DNA of 64,000 bases from Roseateles terrae (GCF_014192155.1 NZ_JACHXO010000011.1:1-64000); one strand, 5' to 3'; shown: positions 26,705 to 35,826, counted from the stretch's first letter. The notes: generated by a model from the letters alone, not told the origin. Made by a program: numbers and translations.

Positions 26705-29700
26705 TTACATGCTGCGCCGGTACTGCCCACCGACCTCGAACAAGGCCGCGGTGATCTGACCCAGCGAGCAGACCCGCACCGCATCCATCAGCACTTCGAA
26801 GACATTGCCGTTGTCGATCACCGCCTGCTGCAGCCGCTGCAGCATGGCCGGGCTGGCGTCGGCATGGCGGGCCTGGAAGGCTTCCAGGCGGGTCAGCTGG
26901 CTGGTCTTCTCTTCCTCGGTGGAGCGCGCCAGCTCAATGTGCTCCGGCACCGGGTCGCCATGCGGATTGCGGAAGGTGTTCACGCCGATGATCGGGTACT
27001 CGCCGGTGTGTTTGAGCATCTCGTAGTGCATCGACTCTTCCTGGATGCGGCCACGCTGGTAGCCCGTCTCCATCGCCCCCAGCACGCCGCCCCGCTCGGC
27101 GATGCGCTCGAATTCCGCCAGCACCGCTTCTTCCACCAGCTCGGTCATCTCCTCGATGATGAATGCGCCCTGGCTCGGGTTCTCGTTTTTCGCCAGGCCC
27201 CACTCGCGGTTGATGATCAGCTGGATGGCCATGGCCCGGCGCACTGATTCCTCGGTCGGCGTGGTGATGGCCTCGTCGTAGGCGTTGGTGTGCAGCGAGT
27301 TGCAGTTGTCGTAGATGGCGATCAGCGCCTGCAGCGTGGTGCGAATGTCATTGAAGGCGATCTCCTGCGCATGCAGGCTGCGGCCCGAGGTCTGCACGTG
27401 GTACTTGAGCTTCTGGCTGCGCTCGTTCGCGCCGTAGCGGTCCCGCATCGCCACCGCCCAGATGCGTCGCGCCACGCGGCCCAGCACGGTGTACTCCGGG
27501 TCCATGCCATTGCTGAAGAAGAAGCTCAGGTTGGGGGCGAAGTCGTCGATGTGCATGCCCCGCGCCAGATACGCCTCCACAAAGGTGAAGCCGTTGGACA
27601 GGGTGAAGGCCAGCTGCGAGATCGGATTGGCGCCGGCCTCGGCAATGTGATAGCCGCTGATCGAGACCGAATAGAAGTTCCGCACGTTGTGACGCACGAA
27701 GTAATCGGCGATGTCGCCCATCACCTTCAGCGAGAACTCGGTCGAGAAGATGCAGGTGTTCTGGCCCTGGTCTTCCTTGAGGATGTCCGCCTGCACCGTG
27801 CCGCGCACCTGCGACAGCACGGTGGCGCGCAGGCTCGCAGCTTCTTCGGCGCTCGGCTCCCGGCCCTGCTCGGTGCGGAATCGTTCCATGCGCTGGTCGA
27901 TGGCGGTGTTCATGAACATCGCCAGGATGGTGGGCGCCGGTCCGTTGATCGTCATGGACACCGACGTCGCCGGATCGCACAGGTCAAAGCCGTCGTAGAG
28001 CACCTTCATGTCGTCCAGCGTGGCGATGCTCACGCCGGAGTTGCCGACCTTGCCGTAGATATCCGGCCGCGGGGCGGGATCGGCCCCATAAAGGGTGACC
28101 GAGTCGAAGGCGGTGGACAGCCGCTTGGCCGGCATGCCTTCGGACACCAGCTTGAAACGCCGGTTGGTGCGGAAGGCGTCGCCTTCGCCCGCGAACATGC
28201 GGGTGGGATCTTCGCCTTCGCGCTTGAAGGGGAACACGCCGGCGGTGAAGGGGAAGTAGCCCGGCAGGTTCTCCAGCATCAGCCACTTCAGCAGTTCGCC
28301 GTGGTCTTCGTACGGCGGCAGCACCACCTTGCGCACCCGGGTGCCGGAGAGGCTGGAGGAGACGAGCGCAGTCCGCTGCTCCCGGTCGCGGATCTTCACC
28401 ACGAATTCATCGCCGGCATAGGCCTGCTGAACCTGCGGCCAGCGGGCCAGCAGCTCGCGTGCATCGGCATCCAGACGGGCCTGCCGTGTCTGCGCGAGAG
28501 ACTGCAGCGCCGCGACGTTGGACGAGGCATCCGCCTGCGTCAGCATCGCCGCGCTGGCTTCGAGCTGCTGCACTTCGCGCGCCAGGCGGGCCTGGGCACG
28601 GGCACGGCGCTTGTAGCCCCGCACCGCGTCGGCAATCTCGGCCAGGTACCTGGCTCGGGCCGGCGGCACGATCGGCGTCTGGTGGGTGCTGAAACGGGTG
28701 GCCGCCAGCGGCAGCCGACCGCCGGTCAGGCCCAGGCCCAGTTCCGCCAGACGCGGCTTCAGCGCCTGATACAGCGCCGTCACGCCGTCATCATTGAAGC
28801 GGCTGGCCATGGTGCCGAACACCGGCATTTCATCAGGCTTGCGGGTCCAGGCCTCGCGGTTGCGCTGCACCTGCTTGGCCACATCGCGCCAGGCGTCGGC
28901 CGCGCCCTTGCGGTCGAACTTGTTGATGGCCACGAACTCGGCGAAGTCCAGCATGTCGATCTTCTCGAGCTGGCTGGCCGCGCCGAATTCCGGCGTCATC
29001 ACATACATCGGCACGTCCACATGCGGCACGATGGCGGCGTCCCCCTGACCGATGCCGGAGGTCTCGACGATCACCAGGTCGAAGCCGGCCACCTTGGCCG
29101 CGGCGATGACGTCCGGCAGCGCCTTGGAGATCTCCGAGCCGAAGTCCCGCGTGGCCAGCGAGCGCATGTAGACCCGCGGACCGGCCGCCCACGGGCTGAT
29201 CGCATTCATGCGGATGCGGTCGCCCAGCAGCGCGCCGCCGCTCTTGCGGCGCGACGGGTCGATGGAGATGACGGCCACCCGCAGACGGTCGTCTTCATCC
29301 AGGCGCAGTCGGCGGATCAACTCATCGGTCAGGCTGGACTTGCCGGCGCCGCCCGTGCCGGTGATGCCCAGCACGGGCACCCGCAGGCCGGCGGCGGCGT
29401 CGCGCAGCGACTGGGTGAAGGTCTGGAAGTCGGGGTCCGACTGTTCGTTCTCCAGCGCGGTGATCACCCGGGCGAGCGAGCGCCAGGCCGATTCGTCGTG
29501 GCCCTGCAGCGCGTCGAGGCGGTAGGGCGGCTGCGCCGACAGGGCCTTGTCGCAGCGCATCAGCATCTCGCCGATCATGCCCTGCAGGCCCATGCGCTGC
29601 CCGTCTTCGGGACTGTAGATGCGCACGCCGTGCGCGTTGAGGTCGCGGATCTCGGCCGGCACGATCACGCCGCCGCCGCCGCCGAACACCTGGATGCCTT

Positions 29701-29998
29701 CGCCGCCGCGCTGCTTCAGCAGCTCCACCATGTACTTGAAGTATTCGACGTGGCCGCCCTGGTAGCTGCTCACCGCGATGCCCTGCGCGTCTTCCTGCAG
29801 CGCGGCGGTGACCACTTCATCGACCGAGCGGTTGTGGCCGAGGTGGATCACCTCCGCCCCCATGCCCTGAAGAATGCGCCGCATGATGTTGATGGCGGCA
29901 TCGTGCCCGTCGAACAGACTGGCGGCGGTCACGAAGCGGACCTTGTGGGTGGGGCGGTACTCGGCCAGGGCCTTGTACTCGGCGGACAGCTCGGTCAT
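26705..29998 (-). CDS. icmF: Fused isobutyryl-CoA mutase IcmF
   Basis: A 1097-residue fusion that interconverts isobutyryl-CoA and n-butyryl-CoA (some members act on pivalyl- or isovaleryl-CoA). Residues about 15-150 are the B12-binding domain ([17 protein letters not shown], then the loop VFGGGGGVI). Residues about 205-430 are the MeaB-like G-protein chaperone (P-loop [37 protein letters not shown]). About 560-1097 is the mutase substrate domain ([40 protein letters not shown]). Length and domain order are those of IcmF. A 17-bp site 99 bases upstream matches one in the MerR (LiuR-like) promoter at 63545, suggesting branched-chain acyl-CoA control. Confidence 0.95.
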   Translation of the reverse strand: MTELSAEYKALAEYRPTHKVRFVTAASLFDGHDAAINIMRRILQGMGAEVIHLGHNRSVDEVVTAALQEDAQGIAVSSYQGGHVEYFKYMVELLKQRGGEGIQVFGGGGGVIVPAEIRDLNAHGVRIYSPEDGQRMGLQGMIGEMLMRCDKALSAQPPYRLDALQGHDESAWRSLARVITALENEQSDPDFQTFTQSLRDAAAGLRVPVLGITGTGGAGKSSLTDELIRRLRLDEDDRLRVAVISIDPSRRKSGGALLGDRIRMNAISPWAAGPRVYMRSLATRDFGSEISKALPDVIAAAKVAGFDLVIVETSGIGQGDAAIVPHVDVPMYVMTPEFGAASQLEKIDMLDFAEFVAINKFDRKGAADAWRDVAKQVQRNREAWTRKPDEMPVFGTMASRFNDDGVTALYQALKPRLAELGLGLTGGRLPLAATRFSTHQTPIVPPARARYLAEIADAVRGYKRRARAQARLAREVQQLEASAAMLTQADASSNVAALQSLAQTRQARLDADARELLARWPQVQQAYAGDEFVVKIRDREQRTALVSSSLSGTRVRKVVLPPYEDHGELLKWLMLENLPGYFPFTAGVFPFKREGEDPTRMFAGEGDAFRTNRRFKLVSEGMPAKRLSTAFDSVTLYGADPAPRPDIYGKVGNSGVSIATLDDMKVLYDGFDLCDPATSVSMTINGPAPTILAMFMNTAIDQRMERFRTEQGREPSAEEAASLRATVLSQVRGTVQADILKEDQGQNTCIFSTEFSLKVMGDIADYFVRHNVRNFYSVSISGYHIAEAGANPISQLAFTLSNGFTFVEAYLARGMHIDDFAPNLSFFFSNGMDPEYTVLGRVARRIWAVAMRDRYGANERSQKLKYHVQTSGRSLHAQEIAFNDIRTTLQALIAIYDNCNSLHTNAYDEAITTPTEESVRRAMAIQLIINREWGLAKNENPSQGAFIIEEMTELVEEAVLAEFERIAERGGVLGAMETGYQRGRIQEESMHYEMLKHTGEYPIIGVNTFRNPHGDPVPEHIELARSTEEEKTSQLTRLEAFQARHADASPAMLQRLQQAVIDNGNVFEVLMDAVRVCSLGQITAALFEVGGQYRRSM

Positions 29999-30096
29999 GG
30001 ATGGTCTCCTGCTGGGTCGCCCGCGCCCGTCTGTGTGCGGACCGTGTCGCTCGTGGCGACGCTGGGCATCCCGATGCGGTCGATTCTAGGCGCCGA

Positions 30097-30113
30097 TTGA
30101 CGTTAACGTAAAC
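30097..30113. promoter_or_regulatory. Putative LiuR-type operator upstream of icmF
   Basis: TTGACGTTAACGTAAAC lies 99 bases before icmF. Its reverse complement GTTTACGTTAACGTCAA differs at one base from GTTTACGTTTACGTCAA at 63545-63561, in the promoter of a MerR-family gene. Its core TACGTTAACGT is near-palindromic. I recall that the MerR-type LiuR regulators of branched-chain amino acid and acyl-CoA genes use a site like this; I have not checked the motif. Confidence 0.6.
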
Positions 30114-30121
30114 GGGATCCA

Positions 30122-30133
30122 AGGGTATACCCT
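30122..30133. promoter_or_regulatory. Perfect 12-bp palindrome
   Basis: AGGGTATACCCT is its own reverse complement. It sits in the icmF/nasT divergent spacer, nine bases from the LiuR-like site. It could be an operator for either gene or part of a promoter. Only its symmetry is seen. Confidence 0.3.
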
Positions 30134-30182
30134 CGATGCAACCCACCTGCGAACCGCCCTTCCAGCGCCGGCGCAGCAAGGC

Positions 30183-30866
30183 ATGGAACTTGCGCCGCGC
30201 CGCTGTGTGAAAGCCTCACGTCCGCCCTCGTCCACCGCCCCGGACCCCTCCGGGCCCGTCCCCGTGTCCCCGCCGGCCACCCAGGGCCTGCGGGTGCTGC
30301 TGATCGACGACGGCGCCCACCGGGTCCATCTGCTCAGCGAGGAACTGGCGCGCCAGGGCTGCGAGGTGGTGGGCGTGATCGAGCAGGCCACGCTCATTCA
30401 CGACTGCGTCCTGCGGCTGCAGCCGGATGTGGTGATCGTTGATGCGGAGTCCCCCACCCGGGACACGCTGGAGAACCTGGCCACGCTGTCGGCCCGCATG
30501 CCGAGGCCGGTGGTGGTGTTTGCGGAGGATGCCGACCAGACGCCGATGCGGCGCGCGATCAAGGCCGGCGTGAGTGCCTATGTGGTGGCGGGCCTGCAGA
30601 CCCAGCGGCTCGCGCCGGTGCTGCAGGTGGCCATTGCCCGTTTCGAGCAGGACCTGGCCCTGCGGGAGGAGCTCAACAAGGCGCAGGAACAGCTGGCCTC
30701 CCGCAAGCGCATCGAGCGTGCCAAAGGCATCCTGATGAGCGAGATGGGCCTCGATGAGGACAAGGCTTACCAGCGGCTTCGCAAGCTCGCCATGGACCGG
30801 GGCGAGACGCTGGTGCAGGTGGCGCAGCGGGTGATCGACGCGCATGACCTGCTGCGTCCCGGCTGA
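30183..30866 (+). CDS. nasT: NasT-like ANTAR-domain antiterminator
   Basis: A 227-residue response regulator: receiver domain (VLLIDDGAHRVHLL, phospho-Asp region DVVIVDAESPT, then RAIKAGVSAYVVAGLQTQR) followed by a C-terminal ANTAR domain (ASRKRIERAKGILMSEMGLDEDKAYQRLRKLAMDRGETL). ANTAR proteins bind two-hairpin RNA leaders with A1/G4 hexaloops and prevent termination. NasT works on nitrate assimilation genes, normally restrained by NasS. A matching leader lies 350 bp downstream before the transporter genes. No NasS gene adjoins it, but the following substrate-binding gene is of the same fold as NasS. The N-terminal about 35 residues are Pro/Ser-rich. Confidence 0.9.
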   Translation: MELAPRRCVKASRPPSSTAPDPSGPVPVSPPATQGLRVLLIDDGAHRVHLLSEELARQGCEVVGVIEQATLIHDCVLRLQPDVVIVDAESPTRDTLENLATLSARMPRPVVVFAEDADQTPMRRAIKAGVSAYVVAGLQTQRLAPVLQVAIARFEQDLALREELNKAQEQLASRKRIERAKGILMSEMGLDEDKAYQRLRKLAMDRGETLVQVAQRVIDAHDLLRPG

Positions 30867-31187
30867 ACCGGGGCCACCCACGCCTTTGCGTAGCCTCGTG
30901 GCGCAGTACTGCCACACCAAGCCGACACCCTGACCCCACGCACCAGCACCGCGCACCAAGCCTACGCACCATGCCCGCCCGTGGTGCCCTTCCATCGTGC
31001 ACGACGCGCCGGGATGCGCCGGGATGCGCCACGGTCGCAGCCGGTCTGCGGGCTGCCAGGCCCAGCCCCGATGACGGGCCACCGGCCTGTCGTCCCCGGT
31101 CATTGAGGGCCCACAGCCCTGTCGTCCCCGGTCACTCATCGGGCGGCCCATGCAGCCCCCAGCCATTGGCATCCACGCGGCCCCCCG
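30867..31187. other. Non-coding spacer with imperfect direct repeats
   Basis: No gene is supported here. A roughly 30-base unit containing CCTGTCGTCCCCGGTCA occurs at 31076-31104 and, imperfectly, at 31107-31138. A short GCCGGGATGC duplication is at 31010-31030. The direct repeats lie 50-110 bases upstream of the sigma-54 promoter, where an enhancer-binding protein such as NtrC would bind, but no NtrC consensus is clear. Confidence 0.55.
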
Positions 31188-31204
31188 CTGGCACGCTTCC
31201 TGCA
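31188..31204 (+). promoter_or_regulatory. Sigma-54 promoter of the nitrate transport operon
   Basis: CTGGCACGCTTCCTGCA matches the -24/-12 consensus (TGGCACG, 4 bases, TTGCA) with one deviation. GG at 31190-31191 and GC at 31202-31203 are separated by exactly 10 bases. A start about 12 bases downstream places the 5' end right at the first leader hairpin (31216). Sigma-54 control fits nitrogen regulation. Confidence 0.8.
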
Positions 31205-31215
31205 AATGAACCCCT

Positions 31216-31324
31216 GAGGGCCACAAAGGCGTGACCCTCGAAGCCATCGGCGAAATTGGACAAAGGCGTCCGATCCGGTGTCTGTCGCGGCGTGCGGCAG
31301 ACCAGAGATCGAGACGCCTTTTTT
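31216..31324 (+). promoter_or_regulatory. ANTAR-responsive leader with attenuator (nas leader)
   Basis: Hairpin P1 (31216-31239) has stem GAGGGCCAC/GTGACCCTC with one mismatch and hexaloop AAAGGC (31225-31230). Hairpin P2 (31255-31274) has stem ATTGGAC/GTCCGAT with one G-U and the same hexaloop AAAGGC (31262-31267). Both loops fit the ANTAR rule A at 1 and G at 4. The P2 loop plus 3' strand start, AAAGGCGTC (31262-31270), can instead pair with GACGCCTTT (31313-31321), which runs into six T. That makes a terminator exclusive of P2; a further hairpin lies inside its loop. Binding of the ANTAR protein to P1-P2 should allow read-through to nrtA. Confidence 0.85.
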
Positions 31325-31432
31325 GTTTGGTCTGTAGCTTCCGCGTGCCCATGACCACGCGGATCCGGAGGTCCCCGCATGCAGCAAGGTTCGAAGGGTT
31401 CCCAGGGTTCCACCCCATCGAAGGAGGGTCTG

Positions 31433-32650
31433 ATGAGTGCTGAACGTCGCCAACTGCTGGCCACGGGCGCCGCCCTGACGGGGCTGTCGGCCCTGCCGTC
31501 CGCCTGGGCCGCCGGTTCGGACAAGCCGGAGAAGGAAGAAGTCCGTATCGGCTTCATCCCGCTGACCGACTGCGCCTCGGTGGTGATGGCGGCGGCCCTG
31601 GGCTTCGACAGGAAGTACGGCATCAAGATCGTGCCGACCAAGGAAGCGTCCTGGGCCGGGGTGCGGGACAAGCTGGTCAACGGCGAGCTGGACATGGCCC
31701 ATGTGCTGTACGGCCTCATCTATGGCGTGCATCTGGGGGTGGCGGGTCCCAAAAAGGACATGGCCGTGCTGATGACCCTCAACAACAACGGCCAGGCCAT
31801 CACCCTGTCGCGCAAGCTGGCCGATGCGGGCGCCAGCGACATCACCTCACTGGCCAAGGTGATGCAGAAAGACAAGCGCGACTACACCTTCGCCCAGACC
31901 TTCCCCACCGGCACCCATGCGATGTGGCTCTATTACTGGCTGGCCAGTGCGGGCATTCATCCGATGAAGGACGCCAAGGTCATCACCGTGCCGCCCCCGC
32001 AGATGGTGGCCAACATGCGGGTGGGCAACATGGACGGCTTCTGCGTCGGTGAGCCCTGGGGCCATCGCGCCATCATCGACGGCATCGGCATCACGGCGGT
32101 CACCACGCAGGACATCTGGCGGGACCATCCGGAGAAGGTGCTCGGCACCACTGGCGACTTCGTCAAGAAATATCCCAACACCGCGCGGGCGGTGATCATG
32201 GCGGTGCTGGAAGCCAGCCGCTGGATCGATGCGAGCCTATCCAACAAACAGAAGATGGCCGAGACGATTGCCGACAAGGCCTACGTCAACACCAGCGTGG
32301 ATGCGATCAACCAGCGCATCCTGGGCCGCTACCAGAACGGCCTGGGCAAGACCTGGGACGACCCGAACTACATGAAGTTCTTCAACGACGGCGCGGTGAA
32401 CTTCCCGTACCTGTCCGACGGCATGTGGTTCCTGACCCAGCACAAGCGCTGGGGCCTGATCAAGGAGCATCCGGACTACCTGGGGGTGGCGCGCCAGATC
32501 AACCAGATCGATCTGTACAAGTCCGCGGCCTCGGCACTCGGGGTGAGCGTGCCCAAGGACAGCATGCGCAGCAGCAAGCTGATGGACGGCGTGGTGTGGG
32601 ACGGCAAGGACCCCGCACGCTATGCCGATGGCTTCAAGGTCAAGGCCTGA
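31433..32650 (+). CDS. nrtA: Nitrate/nitrite ABC transporter substrate-binding protein (NrtA/CmpA family)
   Basis: A 405-residue periplasmic binding protein for nitrate or nitrite. The signal has a twin-Arg pair and a hydrophobic stretch (ERRQLLATGAALTGLSALP, site near AWA), so Tat export is possible. The NrtA/CmpA fold is seen in VRIGFIPLTDCASVVMAAA, DMAHVLYGLIYGVHLG, FPTGTHAMWLYYWLASAGI, PPQMVANMRVGNMDGFCVGEPW and WKHPEK-like DHPEKVLGTT. AAGGAGG six bases before ATG 31433 fixes the start. It is first in a three-gene operon downstream of the ANTAR leader. It is the same fold as NasS and could double as a sensor, which is unproven. Confidence 0.93.
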   Translation: MSAERRQLLATGAALTGLSALPSAWAAGSDKPEKEEVRIGFIPLTDCASVVMAAALGFDRKYGIKIVPTKEASWAGVRDKLVNGELDMAHVLYGLIYGVHLGVAGPKKDMAVLMTLNNNGQAITLSRKLADAGASDITSLAKVMQKDKRDYTFAQTFPTGTHAMWLYYWLASAGIHPMKDAKVITVPPPQMVANMRVGNMDGFCVGEPWGHRAIIDGIGITAVTTQDIWRDHPEKVLGTTGDFVKKYPNTARAVIMAVLEASRWIDASLSNKQKMAETIADKAYVNTSVDAINQRILGRYQNGLGKTWDDPNYMKFFNDGAVNFPYLSDGMWFLTQHKRWGLIKEHPDYLGVARQINQIDLYKSAASALGVSVPKDSMRSSKLMDGVVWDGKDPARYADGFKVKA

Positions 32651-32662
32651 TGGGAGAACACC

Positions 32663-33643
32663 ATGGTCAGTGCAGTCTTCCATTCCCCGCGTGACACCCG
32701 CCCGGAGACCGTGACCGGGCCGGCCAGCAACGTCGTGCCGCTCAGCGGCAAGGACGTCGAAGCTGCGGGCAGCGCGCCCGCAGCCGCGGCAGGAGCCGGC
32801 ACCCCGCTGGCAGCCGTTGGGGCGACGGGGGTGATCGGCGACGACTTCTCGAAACCGGGCGCAGGCGCCCGTCTGATGACCGCGTTGCGGGCCTTGGCCT
32901 GGCGCATCGTGCCGCCCTTGTCGGGCCTGCTGCTGTTGCTGCTGTTCTGGCAGCTGGCCACCCAGAAGGGCGGTGCCTTCCCGACCCCGGGCGCGACGTG
33001 GGCCGCGGCCGTCCAACTGTTCTCCGACCCGTTCTACCGCAACGGTCCCAACGACCAGGGCATCGGCTGGAACGTGCTGAACTCGTTGCAGCGGGTGGGC
33101 CTGGGCTTCGGTCTCGCGGCGGCGGTGGGCATTCCGCTCGGTTTCATCATCGGCCGGTTCGACTTTGCCAGCCGCATGTTGAATCCGCTGATCAGCCTGC
33201 TCAAGCCGGTGTCGCCGCTGGCGTGGCTGCCCATTGGCCTGCTGGTCTTCAAGAGCGCCAATCCAGCGGCCATCTGGACCATCTTCATCTGCAGCATCTG
33301 GCCGATGGTGGTGAATACCGCCGTGGGAGTGCAGCGGGTGCCGCAGGACTATCTCAATGTGGCCCGGGTCCTGCGCCTGTCGGAATGGAAGCTGGTGACC
33401 CGCATCCTGCTGCCGGCGGTGCTGCCGTACCTGCTGACCGGCGTGCGGCTCTCGGTGGGCACGGCGTGGCTGGTGATCGTCGCCGCCGAAATGCTCACGG
33501 GCGGCGTCGGCATCGGCTTCTGGGTGTGGGACGAGTGGAACAACCTCAATGTCCAGCACATCATCATCGCCATCTTCGTGATTGGCCTCGTGGGCATGTT
33601 CCTGGAATGGGCCCTGGTGTCGCTGGCCCGGCGCTTTGAATGA
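32663..33643 (+). CDS. nrtB: Nitrate ABC transporter permease (NrtB)
   Basis: A 326-residue inner-membrane permease. A Pro/Ala-rich N-terminal extension of about 70 residues precedes LSGLLLLLLFWQLA and about six helices. The cytoplasmic EAA-like loop is at VPQDYLNVARVLRLSEWKLVTRILLPAVLPYLLTG in pieces. The C-terminal GIGFWVWDEWNNLNVQHIIIAI segment is typical of NrtB/CmpB permeases. It forms the membrane dimer for NrtA and NrtD and starts 12 bp after nrtA. The long N-terminal extension is unusual, but ATG 32663 follows directly on the nrtA stop with GGAG upstream. Confidence 0.92.
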   Translation: MVSAVFHSPRDTRPETVTGPASNVVPLSGKDVEAAGSAPAAAAGAGTPLAAVGATGVIGDDFSKPGAGARLMTALRALAWRIVPPLSGLLLLLLFWQLATQKGGAFPTPGATWAAAVQLFSDPFYRNGPNDQGIGWNVLNSLQRVGLGFGLAAAVGIPLGFIIGRFDFASRMLNPLISLLKPVSPLAWLPIGLLVFKSANPAAIWTIFICSIWPMVVNTAVGVQRVPQDYLNVARVLRLSEWKLVTRILLPAVLPYLLTGVRLSVGTAWLVIVAAEMLTGGVGIGFWVWDEWNNLNVQHIIIAIFVIGLVGMFLEWALVSLARRFE

Positions 33644-33653
33644 GGAGACCGTC

Positions 33654-34457
33654 ATGACGCAAGCCTTCGTCCGCGTGCAGCAGGCCGAAATGACCTTCAT
33701 CACCAGGCAGGGCCGGTTTCCGGCGCTGCGCAACATCGACCTGGACATCGCCCGCGGGGAATTCGTCTCCCTGATCGGCCATTCCGGCTGCGGCAAGTCC
33801 ACGCTGCTCAACCTGATCGCCGGCCTGCTGCGGCCGACTCAGGGCGGGCTGCTGTGTGACGGCCGCGAGATCGCCGGGCCTGGCCCGGAGCGGGCGGTGG
33901 TGTTCCAGAATCACTCGCTGCTCCCCTGGCTCAGCTGCTTCGACAATGTGATGCTGGCAGTGGAAACCGTCTTCGGTCCGCGGGAGACCAAGCCGCAACT
34001 GGTCGCCCGCACGGAAGCGGCGCTGGCACTGGTCGGCATGAGCCATGCGCTGCACAAACGGCCCCATGAGATTTCCGGCGGCATGAAGCAGCGGGTGGGC
34101 ATTGCCCGCGCGCTGGCGATGGAGCCGAAGGTGCTGCTGATGGACGAGCCCTTCGGTGCGCTCGATGCGCTGACCCGGGCCCACCTCCAGGATGAGCTGC
34201 TGAAGATCGTGGCGGCGACCCAGAGCACGGTGGTGATGGTCACGCACGATGTGGATGAGGCGGTGCTGCTGTCCGACCGCATCGTGATGATGACCAATGG
34301 TCCGGCGGCGACCATCGGCGAGATTCATCCGGTGGCGCTGCCGCGTCCGCGGGATCGTGTGGCCCTGGCGGAAGATCCGGTCTACATGCAGGCGCGCAAG
34401 GCGGTGATCGATTTCCTCTACACCCGTCACCGCCACGGCGAGGCGGCCGCGGCCTGA
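33654..34457 (+). CDS. nrtD: Nitrate ABC transporter ATP-binding protein (NrtD)
   Basis: A 267-residue ATPase. Walker A GHSGCGKSTLL, Q-loop FQNHSLLPW, signature EISGGMKQRVGIARAL, Walker B VLLMDEPFGALD and the switch His in VMVTHDVDEAVLLSDRI. These match NrtC/NrtD-type nitrate, sulfonate and taurine ATPases. It lacks the regulatory C-terminal NrtA-like domain of NrtC. ATG 33654 follows nrtB by 10 bp with GGAG upstream. The operon ends here, and the next gene runs the other way. Confidence 0.93.
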   Translation: MTQAFVRVQQAEMTFITRQGRFPALRNIDLDIARGEFVSLIGHSGCGKSTLLNLIAGLLRPTQGGLLCDGREIAGPGPERAVVFQNHSLLPWLSCFDNVMLAVETVFGPRETKPQLVARTEAALALVGMSHALHKRPHEISGGMKQRVGIARALAMEPKVLLMDEPFGALDALTRAHLQDELLKIVAATQSTVVMVTHDVDEAVLLSDRIVMMTNGPAATIGEIHPVALPRPRDRVALAEDPVYMQARKAVIDFLYTRHRHGEAAAA

Positions 34458-34467
34458 GCCGGCCCGC

Positions 34468-35826
34468 TCAGCCGAGGATGATCTGCAGGCTGCGCTGGTA
34501 GTGAGCCGTCAGCATGTCCAGTTGCTGCAACAGCACCTCGCTGCTGCGCGCCAGTCCGGCGGCGGCCTCCTTGCCGTGGGTGTCCCGCAGGCTGCGCATC
34601 AGCCGCAGCCATTCGGCGCCGACCTCCGCCAGCAGGGCGCGGATGGCCTCGCTGGAGAGCGGGGCGGCATCCAGCTCCACCAGGCCCGCCGCAAAACGGT
34701 CCAGGCTGTCCGCCAGCGCCTGTCCGTCGCGCTGCGGCAGCAGGTCGGTCAACAGCGCCTCCTTGGCCAGACGCTGGCTCAGCATGCGTTGGCGGCCGCA
34801 GAGGTTGACGATCTGCAGCGGCTGCCCGCTGCCGCCGGCGGCAATGTCGGTGGCCAGCCGGTCCGACAGCGTCAGCAGTGCTTCGGCCGCAGCATCAGCT
34901 TCCAGGAGCAGGGCGGGATCCGGTTTGCCGTGCAGACACTGCTGCAGTCGCGTCCAGGCGGCCAGCAGCGGGGCGGGGTCGACCTCAGCCGGTAGCAGCG
35001 TCGGCAACCGCGCCAGATTGGCCGCGACCCGCTCACAGGATTCATCCTGCAGCGCCTTGGCCCGCTTGGCCTCGATGCCACCGGCCCGCTGCGCCATCAG
35101 CTTCACCAGCCGCTGGCTGAGCATCCGCTGCTGGCCCGCCAGATTCACCGCCTCGGCGCGCTGCGCCGCCTGCACCACGGACCGGGCCACATCGCCCAGC
35201 CGCAGGTGCGCATGCATGGCGGTGTCCCGCAGCAGGCGGAAGGCGGATTCCTCGTCCATGTCGCGGGCCGTCATCAGGAGACCCTTGGCCCGCTCGGTCC
35301 ATTTGCGGTCGTCCAGCTGCTGCTGCACTGCGGCCACACAGGCGGATTGGGCCTGGGCCCGCCACAGCGCCCAGCGCAACTGGCGTTGCAGGGCGTCCGG
35401 CGCCGGCATGGATTCCAGCCAGACCTCCACCCCGAGCGACAGCGCCCGTCGGGCCTGTTCGGGCGCGGGCGCCGGGCCCATGGCCACGGTGGGCAGCTGG
35501 ACGCCGTCCCGTCGCGCCGCGTTGAGGGCCTGCAGCCACGGTGACAGCGCCGTGTCGGTGGGGGCCTGCAGCAGGAAGACCTGCGCGTCGTGTTCGCGGG
35601 CAACGCGCGCCAGATCGAAGGACTGTTCCTGGTGCAGCGATGCGCAGATCCAGTGCATGTCGTTGCCGATCGGTGCCTCCAGCGGCTCGCCAGAGCCCAG
35701 CAGCAACACCCGCAGCGGCGCGGCGTCGTCAGCGGGCGCGCTGAGGGTCAACGGCATTGCAAGGGCCTCAGGGCCTGAAAGCACGGCAGAGGCATCAGAG
35801 TCAGCAGAGGCAGCGGAGGCATTCAT
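34468..35826 (-). CDS. ANTAR protein with two PilJ/P-box-like domains (putative nitrate sensor)
   Basis: A 452-residue protein. An N-terminal pseudo-receiver (LRVLLLGSGEPLE, then ALSLGVEVWLES; no phospho-Asp obvious) is followed by an ANTAR domain (DRKWTERAKGLLMTARDMDE, then SAFRLLRDTAMHAHLRLGDVA; about 165-225). Then come two PilJ-type repeats (NLAGQQRMLSQRLVKLMAQ and NLCGRQRMLSQRLAKEALL). PilJ/NarX-type P-box segments (xGxQRMxSQRx) bind nitrate or nitrite in NarX, NarQ and related sensors. The nitrate-sensing ANTAR protein NasR uses a NIT domain in the opposite order, so this looks like an independent sensor-antiterminator fusion. There is no membrane segment. It is divergent from nirB, whose leader has an ANTAR-like hairpin. 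The start is uncertain (35826 or 35847). Confidence 0.8.
   Translation of the reverse strand: MNASAASADSDASAVLSGPEALAMPLTLSAPADDAAPLRVLLLGSGEPLEAPIGNDMHWICASLHQEQSFDLARVAREHDAQVFLLQAPTDTALSPWLQALNAARRDGVQLPTVAMGPAPAPEQARRALSLGVEVWLESMPAPDALQRQLRWALWRAQAQSACVAAVQQQLDDRKWTERAKGLLMTARDMDEESAFRLLRDTAMHAHLRLGDVARSVVQAAQRAEAVNLAGQQRMLSQRLVKLMAQRAGGIEAKRAKALQDESCERVAANLARLPTLLPAEVDPAPLLAAWTRLQQCLHGKPDPALLLEADAAAEALLTLSDRLATDIAAGGSGQPLQIVNLCGRQRMLSQRLAKEALLTDLLPQRDGQALADSLDRFAAGLVELDAAPLSSEAIRALLAEVGAEWLRLMRSLRDTHGKEAAAGLARSSEVLLQQLDMLTAHYQRSLQIILG

Noticed and set aside
27290-30100. Very long open frame (over 900 codons) antisense to icmF
   Set aside because: A consequence of high GC and codon bias on the icmF strand. 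No protein-like domain, no ribosome site, and icmF is unequivocal.
29999-30182. B12 riboswitch before icmF
   Set aside because: The spacer is too short and lacks a B12-box-like sequence. It holds a near-palindromic operator site instead.
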